A stretch of 33,277 bases of DNA from Prevotella sp. (GTDB lineage: Bacteria; Bacteroidota; Bacteroidia; Bacteroidales; Bacteroidaceae), in assembly GCA_017445845.1 (NCBI GenBank), contig JAFSRY010000055.1:1-33277 (forward strand). Reading direction: 5' to 3'. Below, piece after piece: positions 1-6,922 of the stretch. Both the position numbers and the translations under genes were made by a program. The first letter of the stretch is position 1. Each line of letters opens with the position of its first letter. Under the pieces are notes generated by a model, which was given only the letters and a program-made list of their open reading frames with translations, did not search any database and was not told where the DNA came from.

Positions 1-422
1 AGCGGCAATTTCTTCCATAGACATTCCATCACTGCGCATCAGCAACATCTTGCGCTTCGTGGCTGGCAACCTCCGCATGGCTTTTTTTAGCAAGCGTTCT
101 GCATCATGCTGTATGGCGAGTATGTCTGTCTGTGCGTCATCTATGGCATTCAATGTTTCATGTAAAGGTTCCACCCTCGCTGAATGTTGTTTCAAAATGT
201 CAATACAGATATTCTTCGCAATCATCGTCGCCAATGCTTCTGGATTGTGATATTCGCCAATCCTCGCTCGCATCTGCCACAGCCGGAGGTAGGTCTCCTG
301 CACAGCATCCTCTGCATCGTAGGCCATCTCCTGCCGGTCGAAAAACGACTGGCATAAGGTCAACAATCTGGGTCTTGTATCTTTGATTATATGTAGGAAA
401 TCCTGTGTCTCCATTTTGGGCA
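1..422 (-). CDS. RNA polymerase sigma-70 factor, ECF type (C-terminus off the window)
   Basis: The minus-strand reading frame is open from position 422 to the left edge, so only about 140 N-terminal residues are seen. Region 2 is recognisable: AEDAVQETYLRLWQ near residue 40 is the core-binding helix typical of extracytoplasmic-function sigma factors. A region-4 start follows (RRLPATKRKMLLMRSDGMSMEEIAA), the first helix of the helix-turn-helix that reads the -35 box, and is cut by the window. Two in-frame ATGs exist at 422 and 414 (MPKMETQDFL); neither has a clear Shine-Dalgarno, as is usual in Bacteroidota. In this phylum such factors commonly pair with a FecR anti-sigma and a SusC/D system, but the partner genes would lie to the left and are not visible. 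Confidence 0.85.
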
Positions 423-444
423 TATCTGCAATAAAGACGAATGA

Positions 445-452
445 CAAAGGTA
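445..452 (-). promoter_or_regulatory. Promoter -7 element TACCTTTG for the sigma factor gene
   Basis: TACCTTTG on the minus strand matches the Bacteroidota consensus TAnnTTTG and sits 23 bases before the first possible ATG of the sigma gene. No convincing -33 TTG is seen at the usual spacing, so this is a moderate call. Confidence 0.5.
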
Positions 453-532
453 AAGGTAAACTAAAAAATGGCAGTCATCGGAATTTTAGATACCAACTGA
501 CTGCCTATACATTGAAACAAATATGTCTGAGA

Positions 533-964
533 TTATGCCTTGAACAGGTCTTCTGACGTGATGCTGTTGTGTATCTCGCTCCAATATCCAGCGTGGGCAA
601 TTCCTGATACAGTGACCATAGTAAGGCTTACAGATTTCTTACATCCTGTTTCGGCGATGAAACGCTCCGCCTTATGGTGCAAGTTATCTGCATCGTCTTT
701 AGTCACAGTATATTCGTTGTGCGAGAATTTCATCTCACAGATGTTCACCAGGTTGTCTGCCCTGTCTATGAGCATGTCTATCTGTGCGCCTTTCCTTCCG
801 TCGTCACTTGGTCCCACTCGCCATGCAAATACGTTGGTCACTACTCCGCTGATGCCAAGAGCCATTTTGATTTGACGGATATGCTGGAAACACAGACGCT
901 CAAAAACCAGACTTTGTCTCTGCCTATAATCATAGGCTATCCGATTTTGTGTGCAAAGGTACAA
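533..964 (-). pseudogene. C-terminal remnant of an AAA ATPase with PD-(D/E)XK-like (DUF234-type) tail
   Basis: The translated frame matches what I know of the last ~130 residues of the large Bacteroidota family of 'ATP-binding proteins' (AAA ATPase plus DUF234-like nuclease-fold tail). The segment LVFERLCFQHIRQIKMALGI is the usual lead-in, followed by AQIDMLIDRADNLVNICEMKFS, in which D and ExK fit the PD-(D/E)XK pattern, and a terminal EDLFKA. The whole ATPase domain (Walker A/B, about 370 residues) is missing. An ATG at 933 in another frame reads MIIGRDK, which resembles the family's normal N-terminus, and a TACCTTTG promoter lies just upstream. The simplest reading is one internal, frame-breaking deletion that left promoter, first codons and the 3' third. 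Intact members are usually 500 or more residues. Confidence 0.65.
954..961 (-). promoter_or_regulatory. Promoter -7 element TACCTTTG of the ATPase remnant
   Basis: TACCTTTG on the minus strand fits TAnnTTTG and ends 20 bases before the ATG at 933 that reads MIIGRDK. It supports the view that the remnant's original 5' end is preserved. Confidence 0.45.
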
Positions 965-1256
965 AATAATTCTTTATAAAGTGTCGAAACTTGTGATTAT
1001 TTTGTTGTTTTCGACATTTTTGACGAGTCTTATGGTTTGTAGCACCATTATTTGTATTATTCTGGCAACCCCTTATGAATAATACCATTTACACATTTAG
1101 AACGAACTATATAGCTATGTTATTGCACACTTTACATATTTTTGTGGTTTACAAAAGTTAAATACGTTAAATCTTCATCATGTTCTTATTCTATAAAACC
1201 TTCGTCTCCACTTTTCTACCGTTTAACATGCAATTCGTTGATATAAAGCGAATTGT
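965..1256. other. Gene-free AT-rich stretch
   Basis: No open frame with family-like content is seen on either strand. A TATTTTTG at 1137-1144 (+) matches TAnnTTTG but has no properly spaced -33 box; it could be the relic promoter of the BspA-like gene whose fragment follows. Confidence 0.5.
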
Positions 1257-1474
1257 AAATACGCAAACTGGATTCAGTTGTGTTGCCAGAGAAAGTGACA
1301 GTCATCGGTGATATGCTTTTTGCAAACTGCACAAGCTTGAGACGAGTTGTCATCCCTGAAGGCTTAACACTTATCGATAACTCGGCATTCAATAATTGCT
1401 ATAGCTTAGACTCTCTGATTATTCCCAATTCTGTCACAACGATACCCGTATTTAATGTGTCTTTTTATAACTGA
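1257..1474 (+). pseudogene. BspA-like leucine-rich repeat fragment (LRR_5)
   Basis: The frame opens after a TAA at 1254-1256 and closes at 1474. It encodes about three BspA/TpLRR (LRR_5) repeats, with the characteristic alternation of VVLPEKVTVIGDMLFANC, TSLRRVVIPEGLTLIDNSAFNNC and YSLDSLIIPNSVTTI. No signal peptide or plausible start precedes it and the last repeat ends in unrelated residues. This is a fragment of a surface LRR protein, not a gene. BspA-like proteins are usually many hundred residues long and are often multi-copy in Prevotella and relatives. A second, larger remnant lies at 3045-3832; the two may derive from one gene broken by insertion of the intervening small-protein operon, but that is inference. 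Confidence 0.75.
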
Positions 1475-1993
1475 TTGGAAACCAAGGGCTTTTTATTGTT
1501 CTCCCTCTGTTTCTAATCGTTCGTTTTGTTTTTTCGTTGGTCTTTCAGAATTATAAGAGACCTCTTTCTTATCTCCATTCTATTCTATCCATATCTTTGC
1601 TTGGTACTTATAATCCATACCTAAGCAGGCTGCACTAAAGGTTGATATTTCACCGAAGGCTGTCAATACGCTTGGTGAAATCTCAGCAATGGGTGGAGCC
1701 CAAAAGCCCATGAATAATAAGACAACCCCTCGCTATGCGAACAGCAACAGTTGCTTCCAAGATGTTGCCTATTTTCTCGCGAAGTAAATAGTTACGATCA
1801 AGTAAGCAAAAATCTAAATGAATTGGAGGTTTTTAGAAACTACGATACATTTTCTTTAGAAAAAGTTTGTGTAATAAAAATATTTTCTATACTTTTGCAA
1901 AGTAATTCAAAAATTATTGCCTATGAAGTAAACAGAGCATGACTTAGTGCGTGCATCTTGAACATATTGGAAAAGCGTTACGCTGTTATTCTG

Positions 1994-2113
1994 GATTCTT
2001 GAAACTTCGACACTTTCAAATTCCATCCAAGAGTATTAAGCAAGGACGCTCACGCCACGTGCGTGGGCTTTACTCGTATATGGATGGAAAGGTAGTCGAA
2101 GACCTCAAGAATC
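1994..2113. repeat. 120-bp nested imperfect inverted repeat
   Basis: The outer arms are 1994-2028 (GATTCTTGA...CTTCGAC...TTCCATCC) and 2082-2113 (GGATGGAA...GTCGAAG...TCAAGAATC); read as reverse complements they agree over most of about 32 bases. Inside, GAGTA at 2031-2035 pairs with TACTC at 2071-2075, and CACGC at 2051-2055 with GCGTG at 2061-2065. The whole could fold as one long hairpin. It is not followed by a T-run, so it does not look like a simple terminator. A structured RNA, a recombination site or an end of a small mobile element are all possible. Confidence 0.6.
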
Positions 2114-2154
2114 AATATTAAGAGTTTTGTCCGCGCTTTTTTATGCACGTACCT

Positions 2155-2227
2155 GAACGTTTGACGTTCTCCTTTTAAGGACAAAAATTAACCATATATT
2201 AATATTTGTCCACATAAGGAGTGGACG
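2155..2227 (+). promoter_or_regulatory. Two small hairpins in the leader of the small-protein operon
   Basis: GAACGT-TTTG-ACGTTC (2155-2170) and GTCCAC-N7-GTGGAC (2209-2227) are perfect 6-bp stems in the 90 bases before the ATG at 2243. Either could belong to an upstream terminator or to the 5' UTR; the second ends 15 bases before the start codon and could affect its accessibility. Confidence 0.35.
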
Positions 2228-2242
2228 TAAAACAAAAAGATT

Positions 2243-2584
2243 ATGAAAAGGATATTTAATCTATCAATAGTATTTGCGATAATGGTATTGGGCTCCTTAA
2301 CGCTTTCTTCTTTCACAGCACCTCAGTCAATCATTGCTACTTCGAGCGTAAATAGTACCCAGCAGGCCGTTTATTGGGAAGGGAAAGCTATTGATGAGTA
2401 TGGTTATTGGCTACAAATAAAGGTGTACCAGTCTCCTAATACCTGTAATGCTTATTATGCCAAAGTAATAGATGCCTTTTATGATGATGCGAAAGGAGAA
2501 ACACTTGTTGTGAAAAAAGATGATAAAAAGAAGAAATATTATGTATCATGGCGTGGTAGAAATCATTATTTTAATATGCAATAA
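2243..2584 (+). CDS. Small exported protein of unknown function (113 aa)
   Basis: I do not recognise the family. Residues 1-26 (MKRIFNLSIVFAIMVLGSLTLSSFTA) form a clear signal peptide with a basic N-region and hydrophobic core. The mature part is about 85 residues and is rich in aromatic residues (VYWEGKAIDEYGYWLQIKVYQ). It has one Cys, a KKDDKKKKYY lysine cluster near residue 95 and ends RNHYFNMQ. The alternating polar/aromatic pattern suggests a small beta-sheet domain. The start at 2243 follows an A-rich AAACAAAAAG leader. The next gene starts 12 bases after the stop, and a strong terminator closes the pair at 2905-2945, so the two are probably co-transcribed. Lack of decay in this otherwise wrecked stretch suggests it is functional or recently acquired. 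Confidence 0.65.
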   Translation: MKRIFNLSIVFAIMVLGSLTLSSFTAPQSIIATSSVNSTQQAVYWEGKAIDEYGYWLQIKVYQSPNTCNAYYAKVIDAFYDDAKGETLVVKKDDKKKKYYVSWRGRNHYFNMQ

Positions 2585-2596
2585 TCCTAAACAACT

Positions 2597-2827
2597 ATGA
2601 GTATTGATTATTCAGAAATTGATGTCAAAGTAAGGATGGAATACGAAGATGACCCTCCTTACGGAATGCATGAAACAACCGATACAAAATCAGGCGATAC
2701 ACATCACACAGACTGGAATGCCGAAACAAATTCGAGGACTTCCTATGATATAGATTCTGATGGAAATGTTTCCAATATGCATTCAACGAATCAAGACTAC
2801 GAAAAAGGTGATTCAAGAAGACATTAA
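2597..2827 (+). CDS. Small hydrophilic acidic protein, unknown function (76 aa)
   Basis: No family recognised. The protein is very polar, with Asp/Glu, Thr, Ser, His and Asn dominating (DTKSGDTHHTDWNAETNSRTS), no Cys, no membrane segment and no signal peptide. It is therefore either cytoplasmic and possibly disordered, or the downstream partner of the exported protein encoded 12 bases upstream. The composition with repeated D/T/S/H is unlike an ordinary enzyme and could suit an immunity protein, a metal buffer or an anti-adhesive tail, but nothing in the sequence decides. The pair ends in a strong hairpin at 2905-2945. It could also be a chance open frame, although the short spacing to the upstream stop and the downstream terminator argue for a real gene. 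Confidence 0.45.
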   Translation: MSIDYSEIDVKVRMEYEDDPPYGMHETTDTKSGDTHHTDWNAETNSRTSYDIDSDGNVSNMHSTNQDYEKGDSRRH

Positions 2828-2904
2828 AGTTCAAAAATAAATGCTCTGGCAAAGATTCAGAGACTTTGGAATCAAAAGGATAGATTCCAGATATCAATTA
2901 GCAT

Positions 2905-2945
2905 AATATCTCGCTTTCAGAATATAAAGCTGAAGGCGAGATATT
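2905..2945 (+). terminator. Strong hairpin closing the 2243-2827 operon
   Basis: Arms 2905-2920 (AATATCTCGCTTTCAG) and 2930-2945 (CTGAAGGCGAGATATT) pair over 16 bases with a single G-T wobble and a 9-base loop. TAGTTTTA follows. The U-tract is short, but stem strength and position 78 bases after the stop codon fit an intrinsic terminator. Confidence 0.65.
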
Positions 2946-3044
2946 AGTTTTATGGCTTACAGATCTCAGCGGCAATGGCATTGAGCTGAAGACAACTCTT
3001 GATTTAATTAAGGCTGCTTAAGAAAGACACGCTTTTGACGTAAT

Positions 3045-3832
3045 ACGTTACATATATTGGTGATTATGCTTTTAGGGGATGTACCAACATTACCTCTGTC
3101 ACCATGGGAGAGAATGTCACGAAAATTGGCACATCGGCTTTTTATGGCTGTAAGAATTGCGCCTCAATCATCATCGGAGAGAATGTTACCAGTATTGGCA
3201 GCTAGGCTTTCTATGGTTGCTCGGCAATGACCTCGCTGACATCTCTGCCCAGGAAGGTTCCCAGCACAACCAGCAATAGTTTTGATAGTGCCATTAAGGA
3301 CCAGGCCATCCTCTATGTGCCGAGCGCTGCCCTTGAAGCGTATAGCAGTAAAACACCTTGGTCGGATTTTTATGACATCGTGGCTCTCAATATTCCCAAA
3401 CATCAGCTTGCGTATTATGTTGATGACACTTTGTATAAATCATTCACGCTGGAAGAAGGCGAATATATCACGCCGGAACCAGCACCGGAAAAAGAAGGCT
3501 ACATCTTTTCAGGATGGAGCGAAATACCTGAGAGAATGCCTAAACATGATGTCACGGTAAGTGGTTCGTTTACTTTAACAAGTGAACAGTTAGCACTTGA
3601 CGGAATACAATACACGCTTTGGGTAAAAGAAAAGACAGCAGAAATTGTTGGATTCGATGTGACTGATGGGTTTACGGGTCAAGTATCCATTCCTTCTACA
3701 GTAACAAAAGATGGGACTTCTTTCGATGTGACCCGCATAGGCGACTCTGCCTTTTCTAAATGTGAGAATTTGACATCTGTTACTATACCTGAGAGTATAT
3801 CATTCATTGGTGAATCTGCCTTTGCAAACTGA
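3045..3832 (+). pseudogene. BspA-like LRR/InlB-repeat surface protein, broken
   Basis: The frame opens after a TAA near 3042 and reads LRR_5 repeats (VTYIGDYAFRGC, TNITSVTMGENVTKIGTSAFYGC, NCASIIIGENVTSIGS). It hits an in-frame TAG at about 3204 in the middle of a repeat, then continues in the same frame as AFYGCSAMTSLTSLP. After the usual capping segment (AILYVPSAALEAYSSKTPWSDFYDI) comes an InlB B-repeat/Listeria-Bacteroides repeat domain (TPEPAPEKEGYIFSGWSEIPERMPKHDVTVSG), then a new LRR block ending at FAN. At 3832 it stops abruptly where the conserved Cys should come, and a different reading frame begins. With no start, a nonsense codon and a 3' truncation it is a relic of a large cell-surface protein. 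Confidence 0.8.
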
Positions 3833-3950
3833 CTTTTTGAAGAAAGTCAACAACATGAATTATCATGGAACGAACATCATCAGGGACTTGCGAGAGGCTA
3901 ATGAAATTGTCATCTACGGGCACGCGGACCTGTCGCTCGTCAAGCCATGA
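3831..3950 (+). pseudogene. Short 3'-end gene fragment, possibly AbiH-like
   Basis: Directly at the point where the LRR frame breaks, another frame reads DFLKKVNNMNYHGTN and then IIRDLREANEIVIYGHADLS, ending in TGA. The pattern 'ANEIVIYGHxL' recalls the C-terminal IxGHSL segment of AbiH-type abortive-infection proteins, but the match is a short memory-based resemblance only. It is certainly not an intact gene. Confidence 0.25.
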
Positions 3951-4012
3951 GAGTGCTTCCCTGATGCTTCCGAAAACCATGTTCTTTTTTAAATTTCATC
4001 GCTTTGTTGGGT

Positions 4013-4171
4013 GTAACTACTCAGCACCCCCTATTAAACTCACTCAGTGAATCTCAAAAAGAGTCGTCTTAGGCGAGAAATCTCACTGTTCAAAATCATC
4101 CAAATTTCTTTTAGATTTTTTAGATTTCTGCCACAAAGGGCACTCTTCATGATGGGGTGCTGAGTCGTTAC
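4013..4171. mobile_element. 159-bp MITE with 18-bp inverted ends and 8-bp target duplication
   Basis: Left end 4013-4030 (GTAACTACTCAGCACCCC) and right end 4154-4171 (GGGGTGCTGAGTCGTTAC) are inverted repeats with one mismatch in 18. The flanks 4005-4012 and 4172-4179 are both TGTTGGGT, a perfect 8-bp direct repeat. There is no transposase frame inside, so it is a miniature inverted-repeat element moved in trans. IS66-family elements characteristically begin GTAA and make 8-bp duplications, so an IS66-type transposase is the likely mobiliser (inference). It lies about 90 bases before the nadK promoter element. Confidence 0.85.
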
Positions 4172-4261
4172 TGTTGGGTAATGAAATGCAAATTTATGGA
4201 AAAAGTTCGACTTTTCGATGCTTTTTGCTTGATAATTTTTCGAAAAATGAATGAAAATACT

Positions 4262-4269
4262 TAACTTTG
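4262..4269 (+). promoter_or_regulatory. Promoter -7 element TAACTTTG for nadK
   Basis: TAACTTTG is an exact TAnnTTTG match, 17 bases before the chosen ATG at 4287. It rules out the upstream in-frame ATG at 4251, which would precede the promoter. A TTG at the ideal -33 spacing is not evident. Confidence 0.6.
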
Positions 4270-4286
4270 CACACAAAGAAATAAAA

Positions 4287-5180
4287 ATGAATACAAAACC
4301 AGGATTCCGCTTTGCTCTTTTCGGCAGCGACTATCAGGGACGTGAGGTGTCGTCGGTGCGTCAGGTTCTCGACAGCCTTGCCGCTCATGACAGTGCTGTT
4401 TTCGTCGACCGGCCCTACTATGACTACGTCACAAAGGTACTCCAGCTTAGTTTCCGTCCGGAGGGTATTTTCGAGGGGTGTGATTTTGAGGCCGACTTCG
4501 CCCTTTCAATCGGCGGCGACGGAACCTTTCTGAAGGTAGCCAGCCGAGTGGGTAGCAAGGGTATGCCGATTATCGGCGTGAAGACGGGCAGGCTGGGCTT
4601 TCTGGCCGACGTGCTTCCTGACGACATCGATGAGACGCTCGATGCCCTCTGCAACGGCGACTATCAGACGGAGGAACATGCCGTCATCGAATTGGAAGCC
4701 GACGGAGAGCCGCTGGGCACATGGCCTTATGCGCTGAACGATATTGCTGTGTTGAAGCGCGACTCAGCCTCGATGATTACGATTGATGCGGCCATCAACG
4801 GCGAACATCTTGTTACCTATCAGGCTGACGGTCTCATTGTTTCTACGCCGACGGGTTCCACGGCCTATTCACTCTCCAACGGCGGACCTGTCATCGTGCC
4901 GCAGACGGATGTGCTTTGTCTGACGCCAGTAGCCCCACACAGCCTGACCATCCGACCCGTTGTCATCAGCGGCGACAGTGTGGTGACGCTGACCGTCGAG
5001 AGCCGCTCGCACAGTTTTCTGGCTGCCATCGACGGTCGCAGCGTGCGTTTGGAGGAAGGAACCCGACTGACCATTCGGCGGGCACCCTTCGGCATCGCCT
5101 TCGTCAAGCGGGGAGAACAGAGCTATTTCTCAACGCTGCGTGAAAAGATGATGTGGGGAGTCGACGCACGAAAGAAATAA
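4287..5180 (+). CDS. nadK: NAD kinase
   Basis: The product phosphorylates NAD to NADP with ATP (EC 2.7.1.23) in the cytoplasm and is the sole route to NADP in most bacteria. The 297-residue product has the family's normal length. Diagnostic features are SIGGDGTFL at about 74-82 (the GGDGT nucleotide motif with the catalytic Asp), VKTGRLGFLAD at 98-108, ALNDIAVLKRD near 149-159, and DGLIVSTPTGSTAYSLS followed by NGGP at 181-201, which shapes the NAD site. The start at 4287 (MNTKPGFRFALFG) is chosen over an upstream in-frame ATG because the TAACTTTG promoter element lies between them. The ABC transporter gene follows 15 bases after the stop, so the two are likely co-transcribed. This is the first gene of the GC-richer core-type region. 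Confidence 0.95.
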   Translation: MNTKPGFRFALFGSDYQGREVSSVRQVLDSLAAHDSAVFVDRPYYDYVTKVLQLSFRPEGIFEGCDFEADFALSIGGDGTFLKVASRVGSKGMPIIGVKTGRLGFLADVLPDDIDETLDALCNGDYQTEEHAVIELEADGEPLGTWPYALNDIAVLKRDSASMITIDAAINGEHLVTYQADGLIVSTPTGSTAYSLSNGGPVIVPQTDVLCLTPVAPHSLTIRPVVISGDSVVTLTVESRSHSFLAAIDGRSVRLEEGTRLTIRRAPFGIAFVKRGEQSYFSTLREKMMWGVDARKK

Positions 5181-5195
5181 GTCAACGAAAAATAA

Positions 5196-6863
5196 ATGTT
5201 TGGTCTGTTTCAACATACGAAGTCGAAATATGGTGCCAGGGTTATCATGCGATGGCTCTGGAAGGCTTGGCGAGGCAATCGCCTGCAGGCCGTACTGAAT
5301 GCGAGCGTCGGCCTTTTAGAGGTCGCTGCCAGTCTGTTGCAGGTATGGGCCGTAAAGCGTGCCATCGATATTGCCGCGGGAACCATCGAAGGCAACATCT
5401 ATTGGGCAGTCGGTATCATGGGAATGCTCATCCTTGCTGACTTTGCCTTTCACATTGCTGCCATCTGGATAAAGAACATCCTTGGCATTCGTGCCCAGAA
5501 CCGGATGCAGCAGCAGATGCTCGACCGCATTCTCCGTTCTGAGTGGCACGGTAAGGAACTGCGCCATTCGGGCGATGTCATCAACCGGTTGGAGCAGGAT
5601 GTGAAGACCGTTGTGGAATTTCTTACCGAGACGCTTCCTAACACCCTGTCGGTGCTTGCGCTGTTCATCGGAGCCTTCTATTATCTGTTCTCTATGGACC
5701 ATGTGCTGTCGCTGATTGTCGTGGGTATCATCCCGGTCTTCGTCGCCTTCAGTAAGATATATGTCCGTCAGATGCGCCGGCTGACACGTCAGGTGCGCGA
5801 CAGCGACTCCGAGGTGCAGAGCGTGTTGCAGGAGACCATTCAGAACCGAATGCTCATCAAGACACTCGAAGGCGACTCGGAAATGGTGGACCGTCTGGAA
5901 GACACGCAGAGCAAGCTGCGGCAGAATGTCGTCAAGCGGACGGCTTTCTCCGTCTTCTCCAATCTGATTCTTAACTTTGGCTTTGCACTGGGTTATCTGG
6001 TGGCATTCCTATGGGCAGCCGTGAGAATGTCGGAAAAGACATTGTCGTTTGGTGGCATGACCGCCTTTTTACAGTTGGTCAACAAGATACAAGGTCCTGC
6101 CCGTAACCTCACGAAACTGGCTCCTGCCTTCGTCGGGGTCTTTACGGCTGCCGAACGACTGATGGAACTCGAAGAAGACCCGCTGGAGGAACAAGGCGAC
6201 CCCATCAAGCTGCCGGCTCCGTGCGGGGTGCGCTTGGAAGGCGTTACCTTTGGATATGCCGACAGTGAAAAGCCCGTCATAGAAAATCTGTCTTTCGACT
6301 TCCGGCCCAACTCTTGCACGGCCATTCTGGGTGAGACCGGTTCGGGGAAGACCACCATCATACGCCTGCTCCTGGCTTTGCTCAAGCCACAGAGAGGACA
6401 GGTGACGGTCTACAGCCACACTCCGACACCCGTCAACCAGTCGGCCTCCTCCCGTCTGCGCTGCAACTTTGTCTATGTTCCGCAGGGAAACACACTGATG
6501 AGCGGCAGCATCCGCGAGAACCTGCGGTTGGGTAAACTCGATGCCTCCGACGAGGAGATGCGTGAGGCCTTGAAGAAGAGCTGTGCAGAATTTGTCTTCG
6601 ACCTCCCCGACGGGCTTGATACCCTTTGCAGTGAGCAGGGCGGCGGTCTCTCAGAAGGACAGTCGCAGCGCATTGCCATCGCACGCGCCTTGTTGCGTGA
6701 CCGTAGCATCATGCTTTTCGATGAGGCCACGTCGGCACTCGACCCCGACACCGAGCGGGAACTGTTGCGCAACATCCTGTCGGATCATGACAAGACCATC
6801 ATCTTCATCACCCATCGCATGGCCGTGGTCGATTATTGCGACCAGGTGTTGAGGCTGCAATGA
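5196..6863 (+). CDS. ABC exporter, fused permease and ATPase (MsbA-like)
   Basis: A half-transporter that would dimerise in the inner membrane and export a lipid, peptide or drug using ATP. The N-terminal ~330 residues hold the transmembrane domain, with hydrophobic helices around 45-65, 65-85, 145-165, 165-185 and 255-285. The nucleotide-binding domain follows: Walker A GETGSGKTT near 380, signature LSEGQSQRIAIARAL near 485, Walker B IMLFDEATSALD near 506, and H-loop THR near 539. The protein stops soon after the H-loop (YCDQVLRLQ), without the usual GTHxEL tail; 555 residues is slightly short, but I believe such short tails occur in Bacteroidota homologues. The substrate cannot be told from sequence. 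Its stop codon is the first base of an intergenic repeat phrase. Confidence 0.9.
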   Translation: MFGLFQHTKSKYGARVIMRWLWKAWRGNRLQAVLNASVGLLEVAASLLQVWAVKRAIDIAAGTIEGNIYWAVGIMGMLILADFAFHIAAIWIKNILGIRAQNRMQQQMLDRILRSEWHGKELRHSGDVINRLEQDVKTVVEFLTETLPNTLSVLALFIGAFYYLFSMDHVLSLIVVGIIPVFVAFSKIYVRQMRRLTRQVRDSDSEVQSVLQETIQNRMLIKTLEGDSEMVDRLEDTQSKLRQNVVKRTAFSVFSNLILNFGFALGYLVAFLWAAVRMSEKTLSFGGMTAFLQLVNKIQGPARNLTKLAPAFVGVFTAAERLMELEEDPLEEQGDPIKLPAPCGVRLEGVTFGYADSEKPVIENLSFDFRPNSCTAILGETGSGKTTIIRLLLALLKPQRGQVTVYSHTPTPVNQSASSRLRCNFVYVPQGNTLMSGSIRENLRLGKLDASDEEMREALKKSCAEFVFDLPDGLDTLCSEQGGGLSEGQSQRIAIARALLRDRSIMLFDEATSALDPDTERELLRNILSDHDKTIIFITHRMAVVDYCDQVLRLQ

Positions 6864-6893
6864 TAATGGATAATTATGATGACCCCTGCCGGC
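6861..6893. repeat. Intergenic repeat phrase (GATAATGGATAAT + CCCTGCCGGC)
   Basis: TGATAATGGATAATTATG followed by ATGACCCCTGCCGGC starts on the ABC gene's own TGA stop. The same two modules occur in the same order at 16171-16218 (GATAATGGATAATTG ... GATTACCCCTGCCGGC), 9 kb away between unrelated genes. Confidence 0.7.
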
Positions 6894-6922
6894 TAAGTCC
6901 CAACATCTAACTCCCGACTCCC

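Larger units (their letters stand above)
1475..2242. other. 768-bp stretch without a supported gene
   Basis: A frame at 1614-1787 (+) is open for 57 codons (includes VDISPKAVNTLGEIS) but lacks a start and matches nothing I recognise. A 63-codon frame at 1751-1942 has AT-driven composition and is probably chance. The only clear structure is the nested inverted repeat at 1994-2113 and two small hairpins at 2155-2227, listed separately. Confidence 0.5.

Noticed and set aside
1614-1787. 57-codon open frame containing VDISPKAVNTLGEIS
   Set aside because: No start codon at its head, no recognisable family, and it lies in a decayed region. It may be a fragment of a lost gene but cannot be supported.
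4013-4171. Inverted repeat upstream of nadK as a terminator
   Set aside because: The arms are 123 bases apart and flanked by a perfect 8-bp direct repeat, which fits transposition rather than termination.
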